64,000 nucleotides of DNA from Rhodeus uyekii (lineage: Eukaryota; Chordata; Actinopteri; Cypriniformes; Acheilognathidae). Both the position numbers and the translations under genes were made by a program. The stretch's first letter is position 1. The number at the start of each line of letters is the position of its first letter. Where the stretch lies: positions 3,910,501 through 3,974,500 of the forward strand of contig JAWRVZ010000029.1 in assembly GCA_037043235.1 (NCBI GenBank), in the 5' to 3' direction. This document shows positions 52,088-64,000 of this stretch, piece by piece. Under the pieces are notes generated by a model. The model worked only from the letters and a program-made list of their open reading frames with translations, was not told the origin of the DNA and did not search any database.

Positions 52088-55000
52088 ATGTTGCGCTCCG
52101 CCGTCCGCTGCGCCACGCGCTCTCACTGGAGTCCAGGTGAACCGCTGCACTCACTTCTGTCATTAAAGTGTGTTGTTTTAACTCAGCATAACTGTTGCTC
52201 TGCTGAGTCTTCATGTCTTCTTTCTCCACATCTAAAACAATCTGAAACAGATGGTCTTTCATTAGCAGTTAAACATGTTTTTTCTTTGTGCTTCAAAGTC
52301 AGTGTTAAATCATAATTTATTTGTGTTAACGTTGACTGTCATGATTGTGAACAATAAATCAGCTCATGTTACACCAAAGAAAACAAGATTGTGTAAACCT
52401 TTTATAAAAGTATAGTAACTCGGCAACAACTTTTTCTTTTTTTTACTGATATTTATTTGAAGGACATATGTTTCTCTTTTCTTTCTTAAAAACAAGAACA
52501 AAAAACAAACACCTCAGCTGTCATGTAGGGAAATGTCTTCAGTCAAATCAGTTCCAAATGGATAAAATCAAGTTTTGCCCCTCATTTCTTCCTCTCATTT
52601 TGAGATGAATAATACCATTCAGAAGTTTGGGGTCAGTATTCAGTAAGACTTTTATTTTATTTTATTTTTTATAAATACTTGTTTGGTTTAACCTTGAATA
52701 CTTTTACTAAGTAAGGATGCATTTTATGGACCAAAAGGGACAGTTAATATTTTTTACGTGAATTATTATTTTTTAATTTTTTTATTTCACCAGAATTGTG
52801 AAGAAAACGTATGATGGTTTCCACAGAAATACTGTTTTCAACATTAAAAAGTACATTAATATTCTGAAATACTATTGTAATTTAAAATAACTTTTTTATA
52901 TAGTATTATATTTTAAAATGTAATTTATTCCTGTGACGAATTCTCAGCATCATTACTCCAGTCTTCAGTGTCGCATGATCCTTCAGAAATCATTCTGATA
53001 TGATGATTTGATCATTTGTTCTGTCAGTTTTGATCAATTTAATACATTTTGCTAAATAATTTTTTTTTTCTTAATAAGAGTGATTTCAGAAGCATCATGT
53101 AACAGTAATGATGCAGAAAATACAGCTTTGAAATAAATGACATTTTAGAAAATATTCAAATAGAACAATAGTTATTTTAAATTGTAATAATGCTACAGTT
53201 TTTTTGTTCATGATCAAATATATGAAGCTTTGGTGAGCATAAAATACCCTTTCATTTAAAAACAAACATTTTACAGACCCCAATATTTTTAACAGTAGTG
53301 TACATTAAGTTATGGAAGTAAAATGGGTTTCAAACATTATTATTATTTTTTTTTGTACAGGCTCTGTGTGGTGTTCATGCAGAAATGTGTCTGTGAAAAC
53401 AGGGGGATGGAAAACCAAGAAAGTTCCTCAGAGATACCTGGGACAGCCAAGCCCGTACACACACCCTCACCTCATCAAACATGGTGAGAGAAATCAAGAT
53501 TAGTCCGCATTTCAACTCTTTTTCATTTGAAGTCAGTTAAAAATCAAAACTGACCCTTATGACTTGTTATTAATGTTTGTTCCTTGTCATATCGTGAATC
53601 TTTACACATTGTTCCAAAGAAGAAATAAATGTCTTGGTAATCCTTAGCAAAAATGTAACAATTTGCTCAGGCTTTTTGGCTGATGTCCCTCGGGCCATGT
53701 AGGCAATTGTTTTATAGAGTCAAACAACTTTTTAGCCCTTGTTTTAGGTTGTTTTTATCACTTTGGTTTTAATATTGTAGCTTGTAATTGAATGTTGATA
53801 TAAATATATAAATCTTGTAATTGAATGTAGATTAATATTATTATAATGAAATAAAATACAATTCCCATCTTTTTTTTGTCATAAATTCTTTTTCACTATG
53901 TTATTACTGTATTATAAAAAGTTTGGGGTCAAAGTACAGTTTGGGGATCTCATTTGAAGTACAGTAATATTATGAAAAATTGTTGTAATTTTAAATAACT
54001 GTTTTCTATTGTATTATATTTTAAAATGTAATTTATTCCTGTGATTAAAGCTGTATTTTCAGCATCATTACTCCAGTCTTCAGTGTTACATTATCCTTCA
54101 GAAATAATTCTAATATGATGATCAAGAAACATTTCTCTTTATTTTCAATATAGAAAAGAGTTCTGCTGCTTCATATTTATTTGGAAACAGATTTTTTCTT
54201 TCTTTTTTTCCAGTGAATAGAAAGTTTAAAAAAACAGTAAATAAAAATAGTAATATTTTAATCTTTGAAAGGTAGTGTACATCACATTATAGACGTAAAC
54301 TGGGTTGCTTTGGGTTGTGTAATGACCTTGCAAGTGTTCCTCTCAAAGGTGAGGTGACCCCAGGTCTCACCCAGACGGAGTTTGAGTTCCGTCGGCAGCG
54401 CTTGGCGTCTCTGATCGAGATGCAGGCAGAACGTCTAACAGGTTCTGGAGCCTCTTCAAACTCCTCCCACATTGTCATCGTCCTATCGCATCCCATTCGC
54501 TACATGACCAATGACATCCCTTACCCGTTCCACCAGAACCAGGACTTCCTGTACCTGACAGGAATTATGGAGCCGGACAGCGCACTGGTGATGTACGGAT
54601 CGGGTAAGCCGGACCAGGCCGTGTTGTTTGTGCCACGGCGAGACCCGGCGCGAGAGCTTTGGGACGGGCCTCGCTCTGGCAAAGATGGAGCAGCTGCTTT
54701 AACCGGTTTGGAGCAGGTGCACTGCACAGAGGAACTGGGCGTTGTGCTAAGAAGCCTAAAAGGTAAAAGCAAAACAGATGTACATTATATGAATTCAAGG
54801 TTTACTTTTGCCTTAGTGTCTTACTCTTTTTCTCCTTCTTATAGGAGGAACTGTATGGTACGACAGCTCTCAGCCTTGCCATCCACGGTTACACCAAACT
54901 CATGTGTGCCCTTTATTGGAAGCAGGACAGCTGACAAAGTCTCTCCGACCCCTTACTCATTCCCTCAGAGCCATTAAGAGCCCAGCAGAGGTCGCTCTGA

Positions 55001-58000
55001 TGAAGGAGGCTGGGCGGATCACTGCCCAGGTAATAAATCCCTAATAACAGTAACGCATGTTGTGGCAAATTAATAAGAAAAAGTTGCTGTTCATGTAAAG
55101 ATTGATCATTTCAGTTATGAAGGGCTTGAACGTATTTAAGTTGACTGAGGAGACCAAACATGTGCTATACTGAGCTATGCTTTTATCTTAAGGCATTTAA
55201 GAAGACGATGGCCATGTCAAGAGGAGACATTGATGAGGCAGTTCTCTATGCAAAGGTGAGTCGAGGGACTGAATGCACGAATACACACACAATCAGTCAA
55301 TTTGAATGAAAAAAATAGTTTTTCAACCTGTACCCTGTTATATGAGTGTTTCATCAACATCCGACATTTGTCTGTCCCAGATCACGTTCATTAATATTGT
55401 TGACAATTAATTGTCATATAAATTATCAATATTAATAATTATTAATTTTTTTTCATGTCACTTATGGTGACTAATACATGTCTTTTGACTTGCGTTTATC
55501 TGCTTACAATCATATATAATACAGTTTTATCATATAAAATAAGCCCACTTTAATGCTGTAATAATTAATACACTCATAACCCAAATCTTCATTTCAAATA
55601 ATTTTTTTTTTTTATTAGATTGAATAACCATGATTAATCTGTAATTGCAACAGGCTTATTCCCAGGTTTTGATTTTTATTAAAAGTTTTTTTTTAATATA
55701 TATTTTATTTTCTGCTTTTCAAATGCCTTTTATGTATAGTATATCTCTTTTTAATCTTAAAGTAAAAGACGAAAAAAATTATAAACTATTACATATTTAA
55801 AATTGACGATTTACACAAAGCATGAAATCATCACAATCCTTTCTATATTTATTGTGTGAAAATACACTGTTCAGATGTTTGGGGTCGGTAAGATTTCTGA
55901 ATGTCTCTTCTGCTCACTAAGGCTGCATTTATTTGTAAAGTGTAATATTGTGATCTATATTATTACAATTGTCAACATCATTACTCCAGTCTTCGGTGTC
56001 ACATGATCCTTCAGAAATCACTCAATGATGATTTGATGCTCAAGAAACATTTCTGATTATTATTAATGCTGAAAACCGTTGTGCTGCTTCATATTTTTGT
56101 GGAAACTGATGCATTTTTGAGGATTCTTTGATATTCAAAAACTGCATTTATTTCAAATAGAAATCTTTTGTAACACAAAAATCTTTTGGCATCACAGGAA
56201 CTCTGTTTCAGTGGTTTGAATCACAGGTCTTAGGTCTTTCAGGGTTGCATGGTGCGGGGAGATCTCCAAAGAATGTCCACTGATCACTGGTGTTCCTCAG
56301 GGTTCAGTTTTTGGACCCCTTCTCTTCTCCATGTACACCACTTCAGTGGGTCCCATCATACGGCACACAGATTTCTCTTATCTTTGCTATGCCAATGACA
56401 CACAGCTGCCTATCATTTCATTCAGAAGATCCCACGGTAGCTCCATGAATCACGAGCTGTCTAGCGAACATCTTCTGCTTCTGATCTTCCCTGCCAATCC
56501 GACTCCCTCGTCCAGATCGGCTCCTCAACGATTACCCCATCAAGGTCTGCCAGAAATCTTGGAGTGATCTTTGAGGACCAGTTGACCTTCAAAGATCACA
56601 TCGCAAAGACGGCTCGATCATGCAGGTTTGCACTTCACAACATCAGGAGGATTCCTTACAGAGCAAGCAACACAACTTCTGGTGCAGGCCATGGTCATTT
56701 CCAGACTGGATTACTGCAACGCCCTTCTGGCTCTTCTTCCTTCAAGTTCAATTAAACAACTACAACTGATCCAGAACGCCGCAGCTCGTCTGGGTTTCAA
56801 CAAACCCAAAAGGGACCATGTCACACTATTCTTTGTCTTTCTGCACTGAAAGGTGCAGTTGCAACTTCACTTGCAGCTTGCATCAAATTCAAAGCACTGA
56901 CATTTGCTTACAGAACTAACACAGGCTCAGCACCCTCACGCCTCCACTTGTTATTACAAATCTACACACCTACCAGAAACCTTCGCTCAATCGATGACTC
57001 GTGGTTCCATCACAGAGAGGTACATAATCACTCTGAAAAACATTTTCATTCACCGTTCCTTGCTGGTGGAACAATCTCCCTGCCTTCATCTGTGCAGAAT
57101 CCCTGTCAATATTCAAAAGACTGATGAAAACTCATCTCTCCCCGTGAGCACCTGACGTAACACACACAAAACACAACGCATACTTTTCCTTCCTTTCTTT
57201 CACTTTCCTTTAGTTCCTCCATTCTCCAGGCTTATGCTTCAAGCAATGTCTGAAAGTTTGTATTGTGAGACTCTTGTGTACTTTTCTATCTTCAGGATCA
57301 ATCGCTTTCTGTATTCCTCAAGTTGTAAGTCGCTTTGGATAAAAGCATCTGCTAAACGAGTAAATGTAAAATTCTAAAAATCTTTAGTCACTTTTGCTCA
57401 ATCTTTGCTGAATGAAAGTATTCATGAAAAAAACATCTTACTGTCCCCAGATTTTTGCAGTAGTGTAATTAGTATACATTTTTACACCATTATCACCCAT
57501 AATTTCCACAAACTACCCAAATAAATGTTTTTTCCCCCCAGGGTACCAAGGACAGAAGTGTCAGTATAGAGAATACTTTAAATGAACGAAGATCTTTCGT
57601 TAACCAAAACCAATTAAATAAATCAAGTTTAATAATTTGTCAAAGTATGCAAAATGTGAAAACATAATTTAGTTTGCATTATTTAGGATACATAAAATGC
57701 TAGCTATGAAGTTAGCTTCCGCAAGACAAAGGAGTCGGTCATTTTATTCCAAAAAAAGACTGATGGTGAATTTTACTTGATTTCATAAAAATGTAAGTGG
57801 ACAACTATTTCGAGTGTGAATATTGGTTCCCAAAACCAAAACTGCTCTACATATATATTTGTAGCAAAATATCTGTTATTTGTTTTTGTAGTTCTGAAGA
57901 TTTAGGGTAGAATTACTTTGTAAAATGGCCAATTGTTTGGCGTTGAGGCCGTGCAGAGGTAATGGAGCATCTGAGAACTGAAAATGTACAAGAGACACAC

Positions 58001-61000
58001 GAATGACGTCATCCAGCTCTTGGAGAGTCGTATTTTAGTGCAATCTGTGTCCAGCCCACATACTGACTAACATCTCTGCCTCCTTTCTTCCTTTCTCTCC
58101 TTGGATTTCCATATAGTTTGATTTTGAATGCCGTGCTCATGGCGCAAACTTCCTGGCATATCCGCCCGTGGTTGCTGGAGGAAACCGAGCCAACACACTT
58201 CATTACATCAACAACAATCAAATAGTGAAGGTGAAGTACCAAACATTCTTCTAATCATAACTGGGGCTTTCTCTAAAAGGGAGGTTTTGTTTCTCTTGTT
58301 CTTAAAGTTTCTGTGCATGTTTGGTTTTCAAATGTACAATACACACAATGTCGTACATGAACAAAATTATCATCACAATATTGAACTAACTCTTTCTTTC
58401 TCAGGATGGAGAAATAGTCTTGTTGGATGGGGGCTGTGAATATTTCGGTTATGTGAGCGACATCACACGCACTTGGCCGGTGAATGGAAAGTAAGTCTGT
58501 TTTCAACAGAACTCTCATTGTCTCAGACGTAACGTAGCTTTAATTTCATGCTATTAGTAAGTCATCAGTCAGCGCCCCAGTCTTTGCTCCGTGTGCCGTC
58601 TCCAGGTTCAGTCCTGCTCAGAGAGAGCTGTATGAGGCCGTGCTGGAGGTGCAGTTGGCCTGTCTGTCTCAGTGCAATCCTGGCGTCAGTCTGGACTATA
58701 TATACTCCAGCATGCTCGCGCTGTTGGCCCGGCAGCTCAAAGAGCTCGGGATCGTCCCACACGGCACCGGTGACGCAGACACACTGAAGGTACCCTGATT
58801 TGTTTTAAAAAGCAGGCTGTTTAAAGGGAAAGCGCACCAAAAAATTTTTTTTGGGATATTGTTTACTCAAATCATGAGTTAAAAGTACATTTACATTTCT
58901 GCATTTGGCAGACGCTTCTATCCAAAGCAACTTCCATTGAATTCAAGAAACGAATTGAATCAGTTGAATCAGTCAAGGATCAAACCCATGACCTTGGCGT
59001 TGTGAGCACTAATGCTCTATTGATTGAGCTACAGGAAAGCTAATAAAAGTACAGTAATACCTTGAGATACGAGCATGATCCACTCCAGGACCAGCTCGTA
59101 ACTCGAGGTGCTCATATCTCAAATCATTTTTCTCATAACAAATAACAGAAAAAGATGTCGTTCTGGCTCGATCTTCTCTCGCCTGCTGTTTTTGCTTGCG
59201 CGAACACTCCGAAGCTTATTGCCACAAATTGCTCCGAAGGTTTGCTCGTATCTCGGAGTACTCGTATGTCAGGATGCTCGTATCTCAAGGTTTTACTGTA
59301 ATTAGGGATGAGCAGGTCTACTTGATCAACAGCTTGGGGTCTTGAGGTGCTTTTTTAAGGTTATAAGATGTTTTTTACATTTTCAATTATTTTTTAATAT
59401 TCAATTGATCAAAAGGGAAAATAAAGACATTTATAATCTTACAAAAATTTCAGATATTCAAAGAATTTTTAGAAAATGCGTGATGGTTTCAACACTGATA
59501 ATAATAACGATGCTGAAAATTCAGCTTTGTCATCATTCATTTTAAAACCTATTCAAATGGCAAACAGCCATTTTAATTTGTAATAGTGTTTCACAATTTT
59601 ACTGTATTGCAATATTACAATTAAATGCGGCTTTGGTGAGGATAAGAGACTTCTCTTTTTCAAAAACAAAGTCTTATTACAATAAATCGACACGCTAAAC
59701 CTCCAAAATGTTGCATATTTAAATTAATTTTCCAAAGAACCAAAACCATTTTACAGTCATTAAAGCAGTTATTTTTCTAATTAGTTCACCAACTTTCAGC
59801 TATACATTTTACACACAAGTTATGATGATAATTGTGTGTAAATATACTGCAAATTTGTACCATAGGTACCATACCATAGGCCTCTTACGCTAACCTGAGA
59901 TTCTGGTTCTTGCACTGAAACACCAGGAATTCGAGTCATTCTGTATTTATTTAATTGAAATTCCCTAAAGCTCTGTGGTCAGGAAATGACTTAAACTTAA
60001 ACTCAAAAGATATTCACCACTTACAGTGTCTGTGAAGAACCATACGGCTATAAAAGCAACATTAAGCCCGTTGCGACTGTGAGGATTTAGGTGTGCACTT
60101 ATTTCAGGTTAAATTGGTTTTCCAGTTCGGAGTTTTGTGGCTGATCAAATTACATGCGTTTAGTTGTTTTTCTCAATGGATGTCTGCTTTCCTCTTTTTT
60201 TTGTTTTCCCTTCCAGGCTGCCCGGCAGTTTTGCCCCCATCACGTGGGTCACTACCTGGGCATGGACGTTCATGACACCCCTGAACTGTCCCGTTCACAA
60301 CCGCTGCAGCCTGGCATGGTGATCACAATAGAGCCAGGTAGAGGTCACTTTTTCGTTTGTCTCTGCAGCTGTGCATGCGTTGTGGTGGCAGAAAAAGAGT
60401 AGAGAAAAAACGGACAATATATACAGAATAAAAGAAAACATTTCTCGTTCCTTTGGATGCCAGAATTTATTTATTTTTTTACACCATACTGTCATTGAAG
60501 ACACCCAATGACACCCACCCGTGAAGCTAAACACGTGCGTTAATGGTTGCAAGTCATTAAACAGACAGACTGGACTTATTTGATGTGAACAATAGATCTA
60601 CATAATATTCACATATGCAGTTCATTTTAAAATATAAAAATTGTATCTCACAATTCTGACTTTCTTTCTTTTTTTGCAATTGCAAGTTTATATAGATATA
60701 CCTCTAAATTAAATTTTTTTTATTTTTTGATGGCTTCCATAAAGTTACTGCTTTCGTTAAACAGTGAGTTTCTGCCACCAGGAAGGTGGTTTGCTAATAC
60801 AAATGTTCTAGTGTAATGTTGCATGTCTGTTTCAATTTAATCCTGTTTTTCAAAATTTTAGTTCATCAACGAATGCTTTCTAGCAATCCGTTTATTAGGA
60901 TAATCTCAGTACCTCATGATTTCTGTTTGTTGGTGCTTCTCATGGACTTTTTAGATCAGCACCTCAAAGTTGCATTCATCCATCCACAATAATTATTTAC

Positions 61001-62164
61001 CATTCTGTCTTTGTTTTTTGGCCCATTCGAACCTCTTCATTGTACTTGCCTGTGTCAGATGTGGCTTTTTCTTGCATGGAAGAACCTTCATCCTTCAAAA
61101 CAACAACAGTCTGATAAGTTTTACCAAAAAAAAGTTTCTTTTGCCAATTTTTACAACCAAAATTGGACCTGAAGGTGACTTGTTATGCAAGTGTACTCAA
61201 TACTCCAGCAACTGTATTGTCATTTCCACCGTTCATTGAGCAGCACAATCATTTTCAAATGTTCCAATAAGAAACTTTTTTCTAGTACCAAATGTGAGCA
61301 TTTAAAATAATTTCTTAAGGACAGGGTCGAGTTAATAGTGTTTGCAAATAATGACTTTTGAAAATGAGGTTTTGCCATTGCAATAAATAAAATAATTTTT
61401 AAAGAAAAATTGAAAGCCATTTTCTCCTGTGTTGTTGTGTACTAAAATTGTTTTTAATTGAAATGAAGCTGAAATGAAAAATATGTATTAAATGGGAAAA
61501 ATGTATAACTAAAGAAAATTACAGATGTGTGACACTAATTCTCTCAAATAGTAAAAATAATATTGCATATTACTGTTTTCGACTGTATTTAAAAAAATTA
61601 AATGCATGTTTGTGAACAGAAGTCTTAAAGAGTCTTAAATTATTCCAAACTTTGAACATTAGTGTGTAGAACAAATACAATTCATAGGAAACAATATCAC
61701 GTGATATTTATAATTAATATATTTTATTTCAGTCATACATAGAGAAGAAAATGCCTACTGGGGCATTTGAGGTTTAGACAGATGACTTGATTATAATCGG
61801 AGAACTCTAGGTGATGTAGGATTGAGGGCATTCATACAGCCCCCCTCTTGACAATACTGATAAACTGCAGGCATTTATATCTAATATACTGTAATTCATT
61901 CAACTTCTTACCATTTGAGCTCTACTGCAAAAAATAAATCTGTTAGTTCAACAGGCAATCTAAACTCTCTTCTCCTACTCCCAAAACCTAGGATTGTACA
62001 TCAGCGAGAACGACAGCTCATGTCCAGAACGATTCCGGGGTCTTGGGGTGCGAATCGAGGATGATGTGGTGATCCGAGAGCATGGGGGTCCCCTCATCCT
62101 GTCTGCACACACCCCAAAAACCATCGCTGAGGTGGAAAACGCTTGCGCACAAGGAGAGGATTGA
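52088..62164 (+). CDS. xpnpep3: Xaa-Pro aminopeptidase 3 (mitochondrial, M24B)
   Basis: Ten exons: 52088-52136, 53361-53483, 54349-54762, 54845-55029, 55193-55255, 58117-58230, 58405-58490, 58606-58789, 60217-60337 and 61992-62164. They join in phase to 503 residues (human is 507). A basic, acid-free start (MLRSAVRCATRSHW) is a mitochondrial targeting sequence. YLGQPSPYTHPHLI begins the mature part, followed by the N-terminal creatinase-like domain (QNQDFLYLTGIMEPDSALVM). The pita-bread catalytic domain carries all five metal ligands: Asp324 (LLDGG), Asp335 (VSDITR), His418 (GHYLGMD), Glu445 (TIEPG) and Glu469 (RIEDD). The enzyme removes N-terminal residues that precede proline and uses manganese. 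Human loss causes a nephronophthisis-like kidney disease. Poly(A) signal AATAAA is at 62173-62178. Intron 5 (2.9 kb) carries nested repeats. Confidence 0.97.
52617..53305 (+). repeat. Cyprinid interspersed repeat, long copy in xpnpep3 intron 1
   Basis: Starts TTCAGAAGTTTGGGGTCAGT and ends ACAGACCCCAATATTTTTAA then CAGTAGTGTA. Contains ATTACTCCAGTCTTCAGTGT. The end lies only about 55 bp before exon 2. A second, shorter copy follows at 53928-54283, ending about 65 bp before exon 3. Confidence 0.8.
53928..54283 (+). repeat. Cyprinid interspersed repeat in xpnpep3 intron 2
   Basis: GTTTGGGGTCAAAGTACAG, CAGCATCATTACTCCAGTCT, GATGATCAAGAAACATTTCT and a GGTAGTGTACATCACATTAT end. Same family as above, with an internal deletion. 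Confidence 0.75.
55870..57478 (+). repeat. Cyprinid interspersed repeat split by an L2 LINE
   Basis: The left part (GATGTTTGGGGTCGGTAAGA to about 56210) and right part (TCACTTTTGCTCAATCTTTG, ATCTTACTGTCCCCAGATTT, GCAGTAGTGTA, about 57390-57478) are halves of one copy, with the LINE fragment between them. Confidence 0.8.
56215..57375 (+). mobile_element. 5'-truncated L2-type LINE inside the older repeat
   Basis: Reverse-transcriptase pieces are recognisable: GVPQGSVFGPLLFSMYTTSV, the catalytic block as YANDTQLPI, then the thumb region (LDYCNALLALLPSSSIKQLQ, LIQNAAARL). Frames are broken several times. It ends TTGTAAGTCGCTTTGGATAA, AAGCATCTGCTAAACGAGTA and AATGTAAAA, the tail hairpin shared with the SINEs in this window. 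It lies in xpnpep3 intron 5. Confidence 0.85.
58884..59042 (-). mobile_element. tRNA-derived SINE, minus orientation
   Basis: Reverse complement of the SINE: ACATTTACATTTCTGCATTT, GGCAGACGCTTCTATCCAAA at its 3' end and CCCATGACCTTGGCGTTGTG, GAGCTACAGGAAAGC at the head. Diverged in the middle. In xpnpep3 intron 8. Confidence 0.8.
59052..59298. mobile_element. Short copy of the CAGTAATACCTTGAGATA element
   Basis: TA|CAGTAATACCTTGAGATACG at the left and ATCTCAAGGTTTTACTG|TA at the right, 247 bp in all. It abuts the SINE that ends at 59042. Internally deleted compared with 39615-40249. Confidence 0.85.
60338..61991. other. xpnpep3 intron 9, no recognised content
   Basis: 1.65 kb of AT-rich sequence. 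An open frame at 60970-61239 lacks any domain. 60845-61240 has a more even base composition, possibly an old transposon, but I cannot name it. Confidence 0.4.
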
Positions 62165-62172
62165 AAGGAAAC

Positions 62173-62178
62173 AATAAA
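62173..62178 (+). terminator. xpnpep3: xpnpep3 poly(A) signal
   Basis: AATAAA nine bases after the stop codon, so the shortest transcript would have a minimal 3' UTR. A second AATAAA near 62559 may serve a longer form. Confidence 0.6.
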
Positions 62179-62179
62179 A

Positions 62180-63220
62180 GATATTCCTTCCAGAATTAGT
62201 CTGTTTCTCTCATCGTATGTTGGGTTTTCTTTAATACTGAACTCAGGAGGTCTGGATCTCACAGAACTTGCTCCAGTTACATATTGAGGATTAAGAGCAG
62301 GACGTGTCTGGACAGCGTGCAACGTCTCCCTGATAGTCAGTTTGTTATGATGGGTCGTGTTCTGTATTTGCACACCTATCATCTTGGAGATTTTTAAATG
62401 AGGTCAGATCAAGAAACAAATAGACTGATTTAATGAGCATGGTAAACCATTCATTTTTGTGAGACAGCTGATCTGTTTCACTGAGATTCTTTACTTGTGA
62501 TTTGAGTGTGTCTGCTGAGGTTTTTAATTGTCATAAATGTTTTTTACGGTTGTGAAAAATAAACGTCTAGTTCTTGGTTGTTGCTGTAGTTTGTAAAGCT
62601 GTCTTTATTTCTATAGCCTTCTGTACAGTACAGATTGTTTCAAATCAGCTTCACATTGATAAAGAGGACAGTAACTGAATCAATTTTATATGCTTCATCT
62701 AATTTGACACATTCACATTTTCTTGTAAAGAAGCCCTAAAATAACAAGTCCTTATTCATCTCAAATCATGATTCAGTTTACTCAGGTCAGTTCAAAAGTA
62801 TCAGTTGCAAAAATTGTCAATTTATGAAACAGCTAGTCACATAATTAGTCACTGAACAGATTATTTGTGAAAATGTGAAATTTTGAACATTTTAATGACT
62901 TGTGTCTGGTGTAGCAAATAGTAATACTAACATTGCTTGGTTTTAAGGCAGAGTGATTTTTCTATTAAAAGTCAAAAGTTGAAAGTGATGAATCTAGAAT
63001 TTGTATAGCGCTTTTCATAAGTACTTTAACCACAGTAAGGTTGTAAATGGAAAAACTCAACAAGAACATTATAATTATTTTGGGGCTGCTGTATTTTTGT
63101 GAATTTGACCAAATATGTTGTATATTCAGTCTCAAGTCAGCGCCAATCAGAAACTACGGAATGACTAACATCACCAAAAACTAGTGTGACTCTAAAACAG
63201 CATATTTTAAGTGATATATA
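62180..63220. other. Downstream spacer after xpnpep3
   Basis: The alternative longer 3' UTR, then about 650 bp of AT-rich DNA without recognisable features up to the Tc1-like element. Confidence 0.5.
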
Positions 63221-64000
63221 CAGTGGTGTGAAAAAGAGTTTGCTCTCTTCCGGATTTCTTATTTTTCTGCATGTTTGTCACAATTAAACAAATTAAAAAA
63301 TTAGTCAGAGATAACACAAGTAAACAAAAGTTATTAAATATAAATAATATATACAAAATTTGAAATTAAGGCTTTTATTACTAAAGGAAAACAAAATCCA
63401 AACCTTCATGGCCCTGTGTGAAAGTGTTTGCCCCCTTGTTTTGCCCCCATTCAATTTCTCTAGACACAGCCAGACTTGGTTATTGCCACACCGGTTCTCA
63501 GTCAAAACATCACTTAAACAGGACCAGCCTGACAAAGTGAAGAAGACCTAAAGATCTTCAAAAGCTAGACATCATGCTGAGATCTAAAGAAGTTCAGGAA
63601 CAAATGAGAAAGAAAGTAATTGAGATCTATCAGTCTGGAAAAGGTTATAAAGTCATTTCTAAACCTTTGGGACTCCAGCGAACCACAGTGAGAGCTATTA
63701 CCCACAAATGGTGAAAACATGGAACTGTGGTGAACCTCCACAAGTCATCCAATGACTCATCCAAGAGGTCACAGAAGACCCCACAACAACATCCAAACAA
63801 CTACAGGCCTTACTTGACTCAGTTAAGGTCAGTGTTCATGACTCCACCATAATAAAGAGACTAGGCAAAAATGAAAACAAGTCAAAAACGAGTTCCAAGA
63901 CGAAAACCACTGCTGAGCAAAAAGAACATTAAGGCTCGTCTCGTTTTTGCCAGAAAACATCTTGATGATCCCCAAGACTCTTCCTCTGTGGACTGACGAT
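63221..64000 (+). mobile_element. Tc1-like transposon with dead transposase, cut by the window end
   Basis: Left terminus CAGTGGTGTGAAAAAGAGTT after TATATA. From 63574 a transposase N-terminus reads MLRSKEVQEQMRKKVIEIYQ and ends at an in-frame stop after THKW. Later pieces (KARLVFARKHLDDPQ) sit in another relation. Paired helix-turn-helix layout of the Tc1 type. It is a pseudogene because of the internal stops. The right end lies outside the window. Confidence 0.88.

Noticed and set aside
54315..54977. 220-codon continuous frame in xpnpep3
   Set aside because: It reads through the intron 54763-54844 and leaves the M24B frame afterwards. Splicing at 54762/54845 restores the family sequence.

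Overview
The window is vertebrate nuclear DNA from a ray-finned fish, most likely a cyprinid. Coding sequence is split into GT-AG exons. Introns and spacers are AT-rich and full of fish-type repeats: Tc1-like elements, tRNA-derived SINEs that share a 3' tail with an L2-type LINE, and TA- or TTAA-flanked inverted-repeat elements. I rebuilt seven protein genes (one encoded within another gene's 5' leader) and one tRNA gene by reading splice sites and checking that exon phases add up.

Layout. 1-1.6 kb: a spacer with a perfect 87-bp direct repeat and a TCTCGCGAGA promoter motif. 2.2-8.8 kb, minus strand: a 1574-residue multi-enzyme fusion, carnitine-acyltransferase-like, then Ntn asparaginase, two degenerate HIT domains and an asparaginyl-tRNA-synthetase-like core; 82% of it lies in one 3.9-kb exon. 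10.6-18.96 kb, plus strand: mief1 (MiD51), whose 5' leader encodes the 70-residue LYR microprotein known as altMiD51/MIEF1-MP. 20.2-26.2 kb, minus: a secreted or lysosomal pepsin-family protease, probably nothepsin. 28.5-35.8 kb, plus: chadl. 36.26 kb: tRNA-Gln(CTG). 36.5-39.3 kb, plus: rbx1. 41.6-50.85 kb, minus: st13 (Hip). 52.1-62.2 kb, plus: xpnpep3. 63.2 kb to the end: a decayed Tc1-like transposon cut by the window edge.

chadl, rbx1, st13 and xpnpep3 are all neighbours on human 22q13.2, and MIEF1 is also on 22q13, so most of the window is one conserved block. The fusion gene is the outstanding item. It joins an acyl-transfer fold, an amidohydrolase, nucleotide-binding HIT folds and an amino-acid-activating fold in one chain. 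I know of no described function for this arrangement. The other genes have separate housekeeping or tissue roles: mitochondrial fission (mief1 and its microprotein), mitochondrial peptidase (xpnpep3), Hsp70 co-chaperone (st13), cullin-RING ligase (rbx1), cartilage matrix (chadl) and proteolysis (nothepsin).
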